Both the position numbers and the translations under genes were made by a program. A DNA stretch of 44,942 bases, from positions 1-44,942 of the forward strand of contig NZ_SUMF01000027.1 of assembly GCF_005048205.1 (NCBI RefSeq), given 5' to 3'. Numbering within the stretch: the first letter of the stretch is position 1; every line of letters starts with the position of its first letter. The notes beneath the pieces are model-generated. The model was not told the DNA's origin, did no database searches, and saw only the letters and a program-made list of their open reading frames with translations. Origin of the DNA: Chitiniphilus eburneus. Lineage in GTDB: Bacteria > Pseudomonadota > Gammaproteobacteria > Burkholderiales > Chitinibacteraceae. Shown here piece by piece: positions 17,644 to 27,940 of the stretch.

Positions 17644-20600
17644 ATGCCCATGTCCGCCCTACCCCTGACCGCCGCGCAGCAGGCCATCTGGCTGGGTCAC
17701 CAGTTCGACCCGCAGAGCCCCGCCTACAACGTCGCCAGTTGCATCGACCTGCGCGGCGAGCTGCGCCACGACCTGCTGGCGCGGGCGCTGCACCAGGCGG
17801 TGCACGACACCGACGTACTGCGCACCCGCTACGCCGAACAGCGCGACGAGCACGGCGACAGCGTGGTCCGCCAGCAAGTCCTGCCCGAAGTGCCGGTGGC
17901 GTTGCCGCTGCTCGACCTGCGCGACGACGCAGACCCCACCGGCGCCGCGCGCCGCTGGATGACGCAGGACACCGCGCGCCGCATCGACCTGGAGCACGGC
18001 CCGCTATTCGGCGCCGCGCTGCTGCGGCTGGATGCGCACCACCACCAGTGGTACTTCAAGACCCACCACATCGCGCTGGATGGCTTTGCGCTGTCGATGT
18101 TCTTCCGGCGCGTGGCGCAGTGCTACACCACGCTTGCCCGCGATCAGGCACCGGCAGGCGCGCCGTTCGATACGCTGGCCGCGCTACTGGATGACGACCA
18201 CGCGTGGCAGGCGTCCCCCGCGTTCGCCACCGACCGCGAGTTCTGGCGCGACCGTTGCCGTGGCGGCGGCGAAGTGCCCAGCCTGGCGCCCGACAGCGCC
18301 ATGCCCGCCCACCACGCGCTGTACCACGTTGCCACGCTACCCGCCGCCGACATGGCGCGGCTGCGCGCGCTGGCCGATGCCGTATCCAGCCACTGGGTGC
18401 CCGTATTGGTCGCCGCGTTCGGCGCCTTCCTGGCGCGCGCCACCGGCCATCGCGACATCGTGCTGGGCGTGCCCTTCCTCAACCGCCTGGGCAGCGTGGC
18501 CACGCGCGTGCCGTGCAGCGTCGCCAACGTGCTGCCGTTGCGGCTGTCCGCGCCGATGCATCGCAGCGTCGGCCAACTGATCGAAGCGGTCGGCGCCGAA
18601 CTGGCGCAGATGCGCACCCACCAGCGCTATCGCGCCGAAGACGTGCGGCGCGACTGCAACCTGCTGGGCGAAGGCCGGCGCCTGACCGGGCCGCAGATCA
18701 ACATCGACGTGTTCAGCGACACGCTGCACTTCGACACCGCGCAAGGGCACGCCGACGTGCTCAGCGCCGGCCCGGCGGACGACCTCTCGCTGCTGATCCA
18801 GCCCAACCTGGATGGCGGCGGCCTGCGCATCGTCGGTATGGCCAACCCCGCGCTGTACCGCCAGGACGACCTGGCGCGGCATGTCGCGCGCTTCCTCGCC
18901 TTCCTGCCCCGCTTCTGCGCGCGGCCCGACACCCCACTGGGGCGGCTCGACGCCTATGGCGACGACGACCTCGGGCTGTTCTTCGCCGAGATCGCCAAGC
19001 AGGAGCCGGCGCAGGCCGCGTCGCCCGATACGCTGGTCGATCGCTTCGAGCGCTGGGCGGCCGAAACGCCGGATGCCATCGCGCTCACCCTGGACGGCGA
19101 ACACCTGAGCTACGCCACGCTGAACGCCCGCGCCAACCGGCTGGCACATGCACTGGCCGCCCCGCCGCGCGGCGCCGGCCAGCCACTGATCGCGCTGCTG
19201 CTGGCGCGCTCCGTCGAAACGGTGGTCAGCATCCTGGCCGTGCTCAAGGCCGGTGCCGGCTACGTGCCGATGGACCCGGACGCGCCGGCCAGCCGCATCG
19301 AAACCATCCTCGACGACACCCGCCCGCTGCTGCTGCTCGCCGATCGCGCCAGCGCCGCCACCCTGGGCGACACCCCGTGCCCGGTCTGGCAACTGGACGA
19401 TCCCGCGCTGCGCGAGCAACTGGCGCGCCAGCCCGACACCGACCTGCCGCGCCGCGCCGCGTCGGACGACCTGGCCTACGTGATCTACACCTCCGGCTCC
19501 ACCGGCAAGCCCAAGGGCGTATGCATCAGCCATCGCAACGTGGTACGGCTGTTCGACAGCACCGACGCCTGGTTCCACTACCGGCGCGACGATGTGTGGA
19601 GCATGTGCCACGCATACATCTTCGATGCCTCGGTCTGGGAAATGTGGGGGGCGCTGCTGCATGGCGGTCGCCTGTTGATCGTGCCGGTGGCGACCACCCG
19701 CGCACCGGACCAGTTGCTCGAACTGATCGTGGCCGAACAGGTCACCGTGTTCGGCCAGATTCCGTCCGCGTTCTACCGCTTCATGGAAGCCGAAGCGGAT
19801 CGCCCCGACCTGGGCGCGCAACTGCGGTTGCGCTACCAGTGCTTCGGCGGCGAAGCGCTCGACCCGGCACGCGTCGCCCCCTGGTTCGACCGGCACCCGG
19901 AGGATCGCCCCCGCCTGCTCAACATGTACGGCATCACCGAAACCACGGTGAACACGACCTACCAGTTCGTCACCGCCGCGCAGGCGCGCGCCGGCAACGG
20001 CAGCCTGATCGGTCGCGCCTACGCCGACCTGGGCCTGCTGGTGCTGGACGACGCACTGCGCCCGGTGCCGGCCGGCGGCTACGGCGAGATGTACGTCACC
20101 GGTGCCGGGCTGGCGCGCGGCTACCTCAACCGCCCCGACCTGGACGCCGTGCGCTTCGTCGCCAACCCCTACGGCCCGCCCGGCAGCCGCATGTACCGCA
20201 GCGGCGATGTCGCGGCGCTGGGTGCCGACGGCGTGCTCGAATACATCGGCCGCGCCGACCAGCAGGTGAAGGTGCGCGGCTACCGCATCGAACTGGGCGA
20301 GATCGAAGCGCACCTGCGCGCCCATCCGCAGGTGTCGGACGCCGTGGCGTCGGTGCGGCGGGATGCGGCGGGCGATCCCAAGCTGCTGGCGCACGTGGTG
20401 CCCAGCCTGGCGGCCGGCGGCGAAGTGGATGTGGCGGCACTGCGCGACTACCTGCGCGAACGCGTGCCGCCCTATATGGTGCCCAACGCGCTGGGCGTGC
20501 TGCCGGCGCTGCCATTCACGCTCAACGGCAAGGTGGACCGCAAGGCGCTGCCCGATATCCAGGTGGCGGGCGACGCGCACGTGGAACCGGCGCGCGACGC

Positions 20601-23391
20601 ACTGGATGAGCAGGTGCTGGCCTGCTGGTGCAGCCACCTGGCCGTGGCGCAACTGGGCATCGACCACAACTTCTTCGAAGTCGGCGGCGATTCGATCAAG
20701 GCGATCCGCGTCTGCCGCGACCTGGATATCCCGGTGATGACGCTGTTCGACGCCCCGACGCCACGCGCCAGCGCCGACTTCCTGCGCCAGCGCGGCAGCG
20801 GCGCCGCGCCGCTCGGCCAGCCCCTGCTGCACCGATTCGCGCAGGGCGATGTGGCCGGACGGCTGACGTTGCTGTGCGTACCGTTCGCCGGTGGCAACGC
20901 CTTCGCCTTCCGTGGGCTGGTCGAAGGACTGTCGGCGCGCTTCGCCTGCGTGGCGGTGAACCTGCCGGGGCACGACGTGCTGCGGCCGGACGACGAACTG
21001 TGCGCCATCGACGACGTGGCCGAGCGCGTGACGGCGGAGATCGTCGCCAGCGTCGAAGGGCCGATCGTGGTGTATGGCCACTGCGCCGGCAACGCGGTGG
21101 CGCTGGCCATCGCACGCAAGCTGGAACGCGACGGCGCGGCACTGGCCGCATTGGTGATTGGCGGCATGCTGCCCGACCAGGATCCGCTGGCGGTGCGCGA
21201 CCGCGTGGCCACGCAGAGCGGCCAGGACATCATCGCCTTCCTGCGCAGCATCGGTGGCTTCCAGGAAGCGCTGGACGAGGAAAGCCTGGCGGCCATCGCC
21301 CGCATTACCAAACACGACGCCGACCAGACCGCCGACTTCTTCGCCAACGATCTCGATGCGCGGGTACGGCTGCGCGCGCCGATCCACGTGGTGGTCGGCG
21401 ACGCCGACCCGCTCACCCCCGACTACGCCACGCGCTACCTGGATTGGCAGGGCTACGCCGATGCGGTCAGCCTGTCGGTGATCGCCGACGGTGGACATTA
21501 CTTCGTCAGCGACCAGCCGCTGGCACTGGCGCAGGTGCTGGAACAGCGCTACGGCGCGCTGGGCCACGCCGCAACGGTGCGCGCACCGCGCACGCTGCGC
21601 GACTTCCACAACCCGTTCGACGACGACAGCGCGCGCTTTCTGCTGCTGGGCAACGCGGCGGGGCAGCGCTCGCTATGGCCGGCATTCACCGCCGCACCCG
21701 ACGGCTGGGCGGTGCGTTTCGGCCCGGCCGCGCATGCCGACTGCCTGGCGCGGCTGCGCCAGCCCGACAGCGCCGTACCCACGCCACCGGGGCTGGACGC
21801 GCCCTACTGGCCGGCCGACTTCGCCGCCGCATATCGCGCCAAGGGTTACTGGACCGGCGCCACGCTGGGCGGCATGTTGCGCCGCCATGCCACGCAAACG
21901 CCCGAGCGGCTGGCGGTGGTCGATGCCACACGCCGCCTGAGCTATGCCGAACTGGACCTCAACGCCGACCGGCTGGCGTCGGGCTTCGCCGAGCTGGGGC
22001 TGGGCGCAGGCGATCGCGTGGTGGTGCAACTGCCCAACTCGGTGGCCTTCGTCGAAGTGGTGTTCGCCTTGTTCCGCCTGGGTGCGATCCCGGTGTTCGC
22101 CCTGCCATCGGACCGGCTCAGCGAGATCGGCCACATCGTCACGGCATCGGGCGCCGTCGCCTACGTGATCCAGGACAAAGCCCACGGCTGCGACTACCGC
22201 GCGCTGGCCCGTGCGCTGCAACCGACTGCACCAGCACTGCGCCACGTGATCGTGGCCGGCGACGCTGAGGAACTGGTCGCGCTGGACACCCTGTACGGCG
22301 CGCCGGCGCAATGGCCGGAACGCGATGCGCGCGAAGCGGCGCTGATCACGCTGTCGGGCGGCAGCACCGCCCTGCCCAAGCTGATACTGCGCCGCCACGA
22401 CGACTACCTGTACAGCATCCGCGCCAGCGCCGACCTCTGCGGGCTGGACCGCGACAGCGTCTACCTGTGCGCGCTGCCGGCCGGCCACAACTTCGCGCTC
22501 AGTTCGCCCGGCTTCCTCGGCGCGCTGTACGCCGGCGGGCTGGTGGTGATGACCGCCGACCCCAGCCCGGCCAGTGTGTTCGCCACCATCGAGCGCGAGC
22601 GCGTCAGCGTCGCCGCGGCGGTGCCCAGCCTGGCGCTGGCCTGGCTGCACGCCGAACGCGCGCACGATCTATCCAGCCTGCGGCTGTTGCAGATCGGCGG
22701 CGCCAGCCTGGGCAAAGCGCAGGCGGCCGCGCTGGCCGACGCCTTCCCCGGCGCGCTGCAACAGGTATACGGCATGTCCGAAGGGCTGGTCTGCTACACC
22801 CGGCCGGGCGACGCCGCCGAGCAGGTGCAGGGCAGCCAGGGCCTGCCAATCAGCGCCGACGACGAAATCCGCATCGTGGACGAGCACGACCAGCCGGTAC
22901 CGGACGGCACGCCGGGGCAGTTGCTGGTGCGCGGGCCGTACACGATACGCGGCTACCTCAACGCGCCCGGGCACAACGCCGTGGCCTTCACCCCCGATGG
23001 CTTCTATCGCACGGGCGACGTGGTCCGCCGCCGCACCGACGGTTACCTGGTAGTCACCGGGCGGATCAAGGACCAGGTGAATCGCGGCGGTGAAAAGATC
23101 GCGGCCGAGGAGGTGGAAAGCCACCTGCTGACGCATCCGCAGGTGCGCGAAGCCGCCATCGTCGGCATGCCGGACGGCTACCTGGGCGAAGTGGCGTGCG
23201 CCTTCATCGTGCTGGCGCCGCAGCAGCAGGCGGCGCCGCCCGCGCTCGCAGCCTCGCTCAAGTCGTTCCTGCGCGAACGCGGCATCGCCGCCTTCAAGGT
23301 GCCCGATCTGATCCGCTTCGTCCCCGCGCTGCCCAAGACCACGCTGGGCAAGACCGACAAGAAGGCGCTGCGCGCACGCCTGGCCGAATAG
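17644..23391 (+). CDS. obaI: Obafluorin-type NRPS, C-A-PCP-TE-MbtH-A (ObaI-like)
   Basis: A 1915-residue nonribosomal peptide synthetase. Domains in order: condensation (HHIALDG, residues 141-147); adenylation ([11 protein letters not shown] near 615-625, [11 protein letters not shown] at its end); PCP with GGDSI (Ser1017); thioesterase with GHCAG (nucleophile Cys1147, not Ser) and GGHYF (His1285); an MbtH-like segment at about 1318-1378 (NPFDDD, SLWPAF, GWAV); and an EntE-like 2,3-dihydroxybenzoate-AMP ligase ([26 protein letters not shown]). By eye the first A-domain code reads D-A-W-G-C-G-M-V-N. The C domain should join the DHB-loaded aryl carrier to the beta-hydroxy amino acid, and the Cys thioesterase closes the beta-lactone. 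Cysteine TE and domain set are the hallmark of ObaI. Confidence 0.94.
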   Translation: MPMSALPLTAAQQAIWLGHQFDPQSPAYNVASCIDLRGELRHDLLARALHQAVHDTDVLRTRYAEQRDEHGDSVVRQQVLPEVPVALPLLDLRDDADPTGAARRWMTQDTARRIDLEHGPLFGAALLRLDAHHHQWYFKTHHIALDGFALSMFFRRVAQCYTTLARDQAPAGAPFDTLAALLDDDHAWQASPAFATDREFWRDRCRGGGEVPSLAPDSAMPAHHALYHVATLPAADMARLRALADAVSSHWVPVLVAAFGAFLARATGHRDIVLGVPFLNRLGSVATRVPCSVANVLPLRLSAPMHRSVGQLIEAVGAELAQMRTHQRYRAEDVRRDCNLLGEGRRLTGPQINIDVFSDTLHFDTAQGHADVLSAGPADDLSLLIQPNLDGGGLRIVGMANPALYRQDDLARHVARFLAFLPRFCARPDTPLGRLDAYGDDDLGLFFAEIAKQEPAQAASPDTLVDRFERWAAETPDAIALTLDGEHLSYATLNARANRLAHALAAPPRGAGQPLIALLLARSVETVVSILAVLKAGAGYVPMDPDAPASRIETILDDTRPLLLLADRASAATLGDTPCPVWQLDDPALREQLARQPDTDLPRRAASDDLAYVIYTSGSTGKPKGVCISHRNVVRLFDSTDAWFHYRRDDVWSMCHAYIFDASVWEMWGALLHGGRLLIVPVATTRAPDQLLELIVAEQVTVFGQIPSAFYRFMEAEADRPDLGAQLRLRYQCFGGEALDPARVAPWFDRHPEDRPRLLNMYGITETTVNTTYQFVTAAQARAGNGSLIGRAYADLGLLVLDDALRPVPAGGYGEMYVTGAGLARGYLNRPDLDAVRFVANPYGPPGSRMYRSGDVAALGADGVLEYIGRADQQVKVRGYRIELGEIEAHLRAHPQVSDAVASVRRDAAGDPKLLAHVVPSLAAGGEVDVAALRDYLRERVPPYMVPNALGVLPALPFTLNGKVDRKALPDIQVAGDAHVEPARDALDEQVLACWCSHLAVAQLGIDHNFFEVGGDSIKAIRVCRDLDIPVMTLFDAPTPRASADFLRQRGSGAAPLGQPLLHRFAQGDVAGRLTLLCVPFAGGNAFAFRGLVEGLSARFACVAVNLPGHDVLRPDDELCAIDDVAERVTAEIVASVEGPIVVYGHCAGNAVALAIARKLERDGAALAALVIGGMLPDQDPLAVRDRVATQSGQDIIAFLRSIGGFQEALDEESLAAIARITKHDADQTADFFANDLDARVRLRAPIHVVVGDADPLTPDYATRYLDWQGYADAVSLSVIADGGHYFVSDQPLALAQVLEQRYGALGHAATVRAPRTLRDFHNPFDDDSARFLLLGNAAGQRSLWPAFTAAPDGWAVRFGPAAHADCLARLRQPDSAVPTPPGLDAPYWPADFAAAYRAKGYWTGATLGGMLRRHATQTPERLAVVDATRRLSYAELDLNADRLASGFAELGLGAGDRVVVQLPNSVAFVEVVFALFRLGAIPVFALPSDRLSEIGHIVTASGAVAYVIQDKAHGCDYRALARALQPTAPALRHVIVAGDAEELVALDTLYGAPAQWPERDAREAALITLSGGSTALPKLILRRHDDYLYSIRASADLCGLDRDSVYLCALPAGHNFALSSPGFLGALYAGGLVVMTADPSPASVFATIERERVSVAAAVPSLALAWLHAERAHDLSSLRLLQIGGASLGKAQAAALADAFPGALQQVYGMSEGLVCYTRPGDAAEQVQGSQGLPISADDEIRIVDEHDQPVPDGTPGQLLVRGPYTIRGYLNAPGHNAVAFTPDGFYRTGDVVRRRTDGYLVVTGRIKDQVNRGGEKIAAEEVESHLLTHPQVREAAIVGMPDGYLGEVACAFIVLAPQQQAAPPALAASLKSFLRERGIAAFKVPDLIRFVPALPKTTLGKTDKKALRARLAE

Positions 23392-23420
23392 ACCATTACC
23401 CCTTTCCGGAGACCGACCAC

Positions 23421-24065
23421 ATGGCCATCCCCCTGATCCAGGATTACCCGGTACCGACCGGCGTGACGCTGCACCGCCCGCCGCTACCGTGGCAGGTGGC
23501 GCCCGAACGCGCCGCACTGCTGATCCATGACATGCAGAACTACTTCGTGGCGCGCTACGAATCGGACGCATTCGTGCGCGGCCTGGTGGAGCGCATCGAC
23601 GCCATCCGCCAGCGTTGCCACGCGCTGGGCATTCCCACCTTCTATACCGCGCAACCGGGCGACCAGCCGCGCAGCGCACGCGGGCTGCTGGTCGATTTCT
23701 GGGGGCCGGGCATGCCGCAGGCGGGCGACGGCCGCGCCATCGTACCGGGGCTGGAGCCCCGCCTCGGCCATGACCAGTTGCTGGTGAAGCATCGCTACAG
23801 CGCGTTCGAGCGCAGCGACCTGCTGGAGCGCCTGCGCGCGCTGGGGCGCGATCAACTGGTGATCTGCGGCGTGTACGCACACATCGGCTGCCTGGTGACC
23901 GCCACCGACGCCTTCATGGCCGATATCGAGCCGTTCCTGGTGGCCGACGCGCTGGGCGATTTTTCGCAAGCACACCACGAAATGGCGCTGCACCACGTAG
24001 CGCATTGCTCCGGCAAGGTGCTGTCCAGCGCCGAGCTGCTGCAACAACTGGGGGACGCCGCATGA
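23421..24065 (+). CDS. Isochorismatase, stand-alone (EntB N-domain type)
   Basis: A 214-residue isochorismatase that cuts isochorismate to 2,3-dihydro-2,3-dihydroxybenzoate and pyruvate. Catalytic Asp37 lies in IHDMQNYFV, Lys123 in LLVKHRY, and the EntB-like GVYAHIGCLVTATDAFM block is nearly identical to siderophore enzymes. EntB and DhbB carry a C-terminal aryl carrier domain; this protein stops before it, and the carrier is the next gene, overlapping by four bases. GGAG precedes the ATG. PhzD, which acts on aminodeoxyisochorismate, is a close relative, but the DHB-AMP ligase and EntA-like partner favour the isochorismate route. Confidence 0.93.
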   Translation: MAIPLIQDYPVPTGVTLHRPPLPWQVAPERAALLIHDMQNYFVARYESDAFVRGLVERIDAIRQRCHALGIPTFYTAQPGDQPRSARGLLVDFWGPGMPQAGDGRAIVPGLEPRLGHDQLLVKHRYSAFERSDLLERLRALGRDQLVICGVYAHIGCLVTATDAFMADIEPFLVADALGDFSQAHHEMALHHVAHCSGKVLSSAELLQQLGDAA

Positions 24066-24304
24066 ACGCGCCGCTGCCGCACTTCGACCGCGCGCGCTTC
24101 GACGCGGACATCGCCGCGCTGCTGCGCCTCGCCCCGGCCGAGCTGGCCGGCATCGACGACCCCATCGACGCCGGGCTGGATTCGGTACGGCTGATGGTGC
24201 TGGTCGAAAACTGGCGCCGCCAGGGCGTGGCGGTGGCCTTCGTCGAACTGGTGGAGCACCGCAGCTTCGACGCCTGGTGGGCGCTGATCGCGGCGCGCCG
24301 CTGA
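24062..24304 (+). CDS. Free-standing aryl carrier protein
   Basis: An 80-residue carrier protein. The phosphopantetheine site is Ser41 in IDAGLDSVRLM, and the WWALI end resembles the aryl carrier domain of EntB. It overlaps the isochorismatase stop (ATGA), suggesting an ancestral EntB split into two genes. It would be loaded with 2,3-dihydroxybenzoate by the C-terminal ligase of the NRPS and presented to its condensation domain. A phosphopantetheinyl transferase is needed but is not encoded in the window. Confidence 0.9.
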   Translation: MNAPLPHFDRARFDADIAALLRLAPAELAGIDDPIDAGLDSVRLMVLVENWRRQGVAVAFVELVEHRSFDAWWALIAARR

Positions 24305-24315
24305 TGGAGGCCGCC

Positions 24316-25101
24316 ATGCAGACCCCGCAACGCTTCAGCAACCGCGCGGTACTCGTGACCGGCGCGGCGCAGGGCATCGGAGCCGCCATCGCGCGACAGC
24401 TACTGGCCGAGGGCGCGGTGGTGCACGCGGTGGACCGCAACGGCACGGCGCTGGCGCAATGGCTGGAAACCCAGTCGCCGGCGCCCGGCCGGCTGTTCGG
24501 CCACGTGCTGGACATCGGCCAGCCGGCGGCGGTGCGCGACACCGTGGCCACCATCGACGCGGCGGGGCCGCTGTACGGGCTGGTGAACTGCGCTGGTGTG
24601 CTCAGCCCGGCCAGCCTGCTCGATACCGCCGCCGAGGACTGGCTGCACACCTTCGAAGTGAACGTGCACGGCACCTTCCACGTGTCGCAGGCCGTGGCGC
24701 GGTGGATGGTCGGCCGTGGCGAGGGCGCCATCGTCACCGTCGCATCCAATGCCGGGCTGACGCCCCGGGTGGACATGGGCGCCTACTGCGCGTCCAAGGC
24801 CGCCGCCGCCATGTTCACCCGCTGCCTGGGGCTGGAGCTGGGCCGGCATGGCATCCGCTGCAACGTGGTCTCGCCTGGCTCCACCCGCACCCCGATGTTG
24901 CAGTCCCTGCTGGACGACAACGCCGACGCGACCCGGTGGCTGATCGATGGCGACCCGGCGCGCTACCGCACGGGCATTCCGCTGCGCAAGGTGGCCGAGC
25001 CGACCGACATCGCGCGCGGCGTAGCGTTTCTGCTCTCGCCCGACGCCGGCCACATCACCCTGCAAAACCTAGTGATCGACGGCGGCGCCACCTTCGCATG
25101 A
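24316..25101 (+). CDS. 2,3-dihydro-2,3-dihydroxybenzoate dehydrogenase (EntA-like SDR)
   Basis: A 261-residue short-chain dehydrogenase that oxidises the isochorismatase product to 2,3-dihydroxybenzoate with NAD+. The cofactor motif is TGAAQGIGAAIA, followed by NCAG, the catalytic Ser in TVASNAG and the YCASK pair. The C-terminal LSPDAGHITLQNLVIDGGAT fits EntA/DhbA. I start it at ATG 24316 because GGAGG lies five bases upstream, though an in-frame ATG at 24304 exists. It sits between the carrier and the DAHP-synthase-like gene and completes the catechol arm. Confidence 0.9.
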   Translation: MQTPQRFSNRAVLVTGAAQGIGAAIARQLLAEGAVVHAVDRNGTALAQWLETQSPAPGRLFGHVLDIGQPAAVRDTVATIDAAGPLYGLVNCAGVLSPASLLDTAAEDWLHTFEVNVHGTFHVSQAVARWMVGRGEGAIVTVASNAGLTPRVDMGAYCASKAAAAMFTRCLGLELGRHGIRCNVVSPGSTRTPMLQSLLDDNADATRWLIDGDPARYRTGIPLRKVAEPTDIARGVAFLLSPDAGHITLQNLVIDGGATFA

Positions 25102-25120
25102 GCCCTTCCGAGGAACCGAC

Positions 25121-26239
25121 ATGGATCTCTCCGAGCTGAAAACCCGCCCCCGCTGGCACCCGCAATGCTGGCGGGACAAAGAACACCGCCACATGCCGTC
25201 GTACCCCGACTTCGACCTGGCCGGGGTGACCGAGCGCCTGGCCAGCCTGCCCGGGCTGGTGCGTTACGGCGACATCGAACGCCTCCAGGCCGACCTGTGC
25301 GCCGCCGCCGAGGGCCGGGGCTGCGTGCTGCTCACCGGCGACGCGGAGGAATATTTCCACGATGCCAGCCCGGCCCAGCTTGGCGCGCGGCTGCGCGCGC
25401 TGGCCACGCTGCGGCGCTATCTGGCGCTGGTGGCCGGCACGCCGGTGACCACGGTGGGATTGCTGGCGGGCAACTACGCACGCTCCCGGCTGCAACCTAC
25501 CGAAGTGGTGAACGGCCTGACCATGACCAGCTACTACGGCGACATGGTGAACAGCCGCGCCCCCAGCCCGTGGTGCCGCCAGCCGGACGCCAAGCGCATG
25601 CTCTGGGCCTACGAGGCGGCGCAACTGGCGCTATCGCTGTTGCGGCGCGACGACGGGCCGCTCTACACCGCCCACGAGGGCGCCAACCTGCATTACGAAG
25701 CTGCGCTGGTGCGACGGCACGACGACGCCTTCTACGCCGCCAGCGCGCACCTGCTGGTACTGGAACAGATCAACCTGTTCCCCGACAGCAGCCACCTGGA
25801 ATTCTGCCGGGGCGTGCGCAACCCGATCGGGGTGCGGGTGTCGCCACAGCTCAGCCCGGCGCGGCTGGTGGGCATCTGCCGCATGCTCGATCCCGACCGG
25901 ACCCCCGGCAAGCTGGTGCTGATCAGCAGCATGGGGCGGCAATGCGCCGCGCTCGGCCCGCAACTGGCCGCGCTGCGCGAGGCGAATGCGCCGGCGGTAT
26001 GGCTGTGCGATCCACTGCGCGGCAATACCCGCGACGACGGCGAAATCGTGCTGGACGACGCCATCGCCGAACTGACGCAGACCGTCGCGCTGCACGCCGC
26101 GCAGCACAACCGGCTGGCCGGGGCCTACCTGCACGCCGGGCCGGCGGGCGGCAGCGGCCCGCGCCCGTCGCAACTGAAATTCCAGGAAGCGCTGCAACTG
26201 TGCAGCAACCTTGCCCTAGCCTTGAGGAACGCCGGATGA
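25121..26239 (+). CDS. Class II DAHP synthase-like protein lacking metal ligands
   Basis: A 372-residue protein clearly alignable with class II DAHP synthases: the N-terminal W-P-x-x-W pattern with YPDFDL, GLLAGNYARSR, MTSYYGDMVNSRAPSP, AHEGANLHYE, NPIGVRV and CDPLRGNT. By hand alignment with the Mycobacterium tuberculosis enzyme, its four metal ligands are lost: the Cys of GDCAE is Ala75, the His of DPMHGNT is Arg300, the Glu of HVE is a His, and the C-terminal Asp is absent. The Lys of GVKLGP is Arg, the Arg of SRMG is Ser, and the GERTR arginines are gone. GAGG precedes the ATG, and it overlaps the isochorismate synthase gene by four bases. Ordinary DAHP synthase activity is doubtful; its role is unknown. 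Confidence 0.8.
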   Translation: MDLSELKTRPRWHPQCWRDKEHRHMPSYPDFDLAGVTERLASLPGLVRYGDIERLQADLCAAAEGRGCVLLTGDAEEYFHDASPAQLGARLRALATLRRYLALVAGTPVTTVGLLAGNYARSRLQPTEVVNGLTMTSYYGDMVNSRAPSPWCRQPDAKRMLWAYEAAQLALSLLRRDDGPLYTAHEGANLHYEAALVRRHDDAFYAASAHLLVLEQINLFPDSSHLEFCRGVRNPIGVRVSPQLSPARLVGICRMLDPDRTPGKLVLISSMGRQCAALGPQLAALREANAPAVWLCDPLRGNTRDDGEIVLDDAIAELTQTVALHAAQHNRLAGAYLHAGPAGGSGPRPSQLKFQEALQLCSNLALALRNAG

Positions 26240-27696
26240 AGACCGTCAAACGCGTCACCTGCCCCAATCCGCGCCCGGCACTGGGCGTGAACCTGTATGG
26301 CTCGGCCGTGCTACAGGCACTGGAGCAGCGGCACCCGGCGCTGGCGGCCGAGTTCACCGCGCTGTTCAGCTACCCCACCGAGCAGGGCACGGTCTCGCTG
26401 GTGGCGCTGGGCTGCGAGATGCAGGTGGAAGCGCTCAAGGACGGCGACCAGGTGACGGTGCGCCTGCGCCATGGCGAGGCGATCGAGCGCAGCGCGCTAT
26501 TCCGCCTGGATAGCTCGCTGCCCTACCACGAGCAGGTGTTCCGCCTGGCCGCCGTGTTCCTCGACGAGATCCGGCCGATGCTACAAGACCGTCACGGCCT
26601 GGCACCGGAAACGCCATTGCTGGGTGGCTGGCGCTGCGGCACGCGGCCCGAGCTGGTGACCGAGCCGCTGGTGTTCACGCTGCCCCGGCTGTGGTGCCGC
26701 ATCGACGCCACACATTGCGCGCTGCATTGCTTCGACGGGCCCCACGCCGCCACGCTGGACGCGCGCCTGTTCGAACAGGCGTACGACCTGCCACCGGCGC
26801 CCGGCCTGCAGGTACTTCAGCACCAGGACACGCCCGAATGCGTGGATTACGTCGATACGCTGGTCGATCTACTGCAAGCGCTGACGCCGGACAGTGCCGA
26901 AAAGGTGGTGCTGGCGCGAGCAGTGAAGCTGCGGCTGAAGCACCCGCCCACGCCCAACGCGCTGCTGCGGATGGTGGCGCCGCGCCGCGCCGGCAGCAAC
27001 TACGAATTCGTGTTCCGCTGGAACGACGGCGACGCCTGGGTCGGCATCTCGCCGGAAACGCTGGTCCGCAAGACAGCGGGCGAAGTGGTGGTGGAACCGT
27101 TGGCCGGCACGCGCAAGGGCTCGGCCGTCAGCGAAAAAAGCGTGCGCTATCGCCAGGAATTGCTGAGCGACAACAAGGAACGTGAGGAACACGAAACCGC
27201 CGCCGGCATGTTCTACGACCACCTGGCCGCGATCTGCCTGCCCGAGACGCTGAGCCTGCGTGAATCGCGCAGCGTGATCGACCTGGGCTACGTGCAGCAC
27301 CTGAAAAGCGTGATCAGCGGCCAGCTCAAGCCGGGCATGAACATCTTCGACGTGCTGGCGGCGGTGTACCCGCCAGCCACCATCTGGGGCAAGCCGCTGG
27401 ATCTGGGCGGGGAGCGCATCCGGCAGTTCGAGCGGATCGAACGGGGCTTCTTCACCGGCGGGCTGGGTTTCATCACGCTGGGCGACGATGCCAATTTCGC
27501 GCTGGCGATCCGCACCGCACGGCTATCCGGCCACGAGGTACAGGTCTATGCCGGCAGCGGCATCGTGCAGGGGGCCGATCCATATCGCGAATGGCTGGAA
27601 ACCAGCAACAAGATGGCGCCCTTCCTGAACAACGATTTCGTCGCGCTGCTGTCGCCGCCGGCATCGGCGCATTCCGCCAATCCAGTGTGGATGTAA
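26236..27696 (+). CDS. Isochorismate synthase
   Basis: A 486-residue MST-family chorismate enzyme, longer than EntC because of an extended N terminus. The general-base lysine that marks isochorismate and salicylate synthases is present (EKVVLAR, Lys223), and the general-acid Glu is in GISPETLV (Glu274), the spacing seen in EntC. The motif PLAGT lacks the Lys of ADC synthases. The later [15 protein letters not shown] is typical. It makes isochorismate for the isochorismatase in this operon. The start overlaps the previous stop (ATGA). A salicylate synthase is less likely because a separate isochorismatase and dehydrogenase follow the EntB/EntA route. Confidence 0.9.
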   Translation: MKTVKRVTCPNPRPALGVNLYGSAVLQALEQRHPALAAEFTALFSYPTEQGTVSLVALGCEMQVEALKDGDQVTVRLRHGEAIERSALFRLDSSLPYHEQVFRLAAVFLDEIRPMLQDRHGLAPETPLLGGWRCGTRPELVTEPLVFTLPRLWCRIDATHCALHCFDGPHAATLDARLFEQAYDLPPAPGLQVLQHQDTPECVDYVDTLVDLLQALTPDSAEKVVLARAVKLRLKHPPTPNALLRMVAPRRAGSNYEFVFRWNDGDAWVGISPETLVRKTAGEVVVEPLAGTRKGSAVSEKSVRYRQELLSDNKEREEHETAAGMFYDHLAAICLPETLSLRESRSVIDLGYVQHLKSVISGQLKPGMNIFDVLAAVYPPATIWGKPLDLGGERIRQFERIERGFFTGGLGFITLGDDANFALAIRTARLSGHEVQVYAGSGIVQGADPYREWLETSNKMAPFLNNDFVALLSPPASAHSANPVWM

Positions 27697-27940
27697 TGCA
27701 ACGGCGGACGGTCCGGCCCATTGGCATTGCGCGCGACCGGCCATCCGCCCCTGCCCGGCGCCGATCGCCCATGTCCGGGGTGGCGGCGGGTCGTTTTTCA
27801 ATGAAAGTGAATGGCGGCCAGTACCGGGGATTGATCCCGGCGCCAATCGTGCCGCATCAGCTTATCCTCATAAATACTTACCAAAAAAAACGATGCTAGA
27901 ATCGCCAACCTGTATAAATTCACCAATTTCACTTACAAAA
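27697..27940 (+). promoter_or_regulatory. AT-rich leader and likely promoter of the threonyl-tRNA synthetase gene
   Basis: The first half is GC-rich and featureless; from about 27860 the sequence becomes AT-rich with an A8 tract. TAGAAT near 27896 and TATAAA near 27913 are possible -10 elements, but neither has a convincing -35 partner. No Shine-Dalgarno sequence precedes the ATG at 27941, which is read from CACTTACAAAA. This differs from the strong ribosome sites elsewhere in the cluster and suggests separate control of this gene. Confidence 0.45.

Noticed and set aside
18337-21609. Very long open frame antisense to the NRPS gene
   Set aside because: Typical of GC-rich genes with G/C third positions. 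The translation is low-complexity (Ala, Arg, Gly, His, Gln) with no domain, while the plus strand encodes intact NRPS motifs.
26236-27696. Reading this gene as salicylate synthase or phenazine-type aminodeoxyisochorismate synthase
   Set aside because: A separate isochorismatase, EntA-like dehydrogenase and DHB-AMP ligase in the operon, and the absence of a fused amidotransferase domain, point to isochorismate synthase. Salicylate formation cannot be formally excluded.
10204-27696. Chloramphenicol-type or plain catechol siderophore cluster
   Set aside because: The N-oxygenase and Pap branch resemble chloramphenicol, and the catechol genes resemble siderophore clusters. The threonine transaldolase, arylpyruvate decarboxylase and Cys thioesterase together fit only the obafluorin scheme, and no TonB receptor or ferric-siderophore esterase is present.
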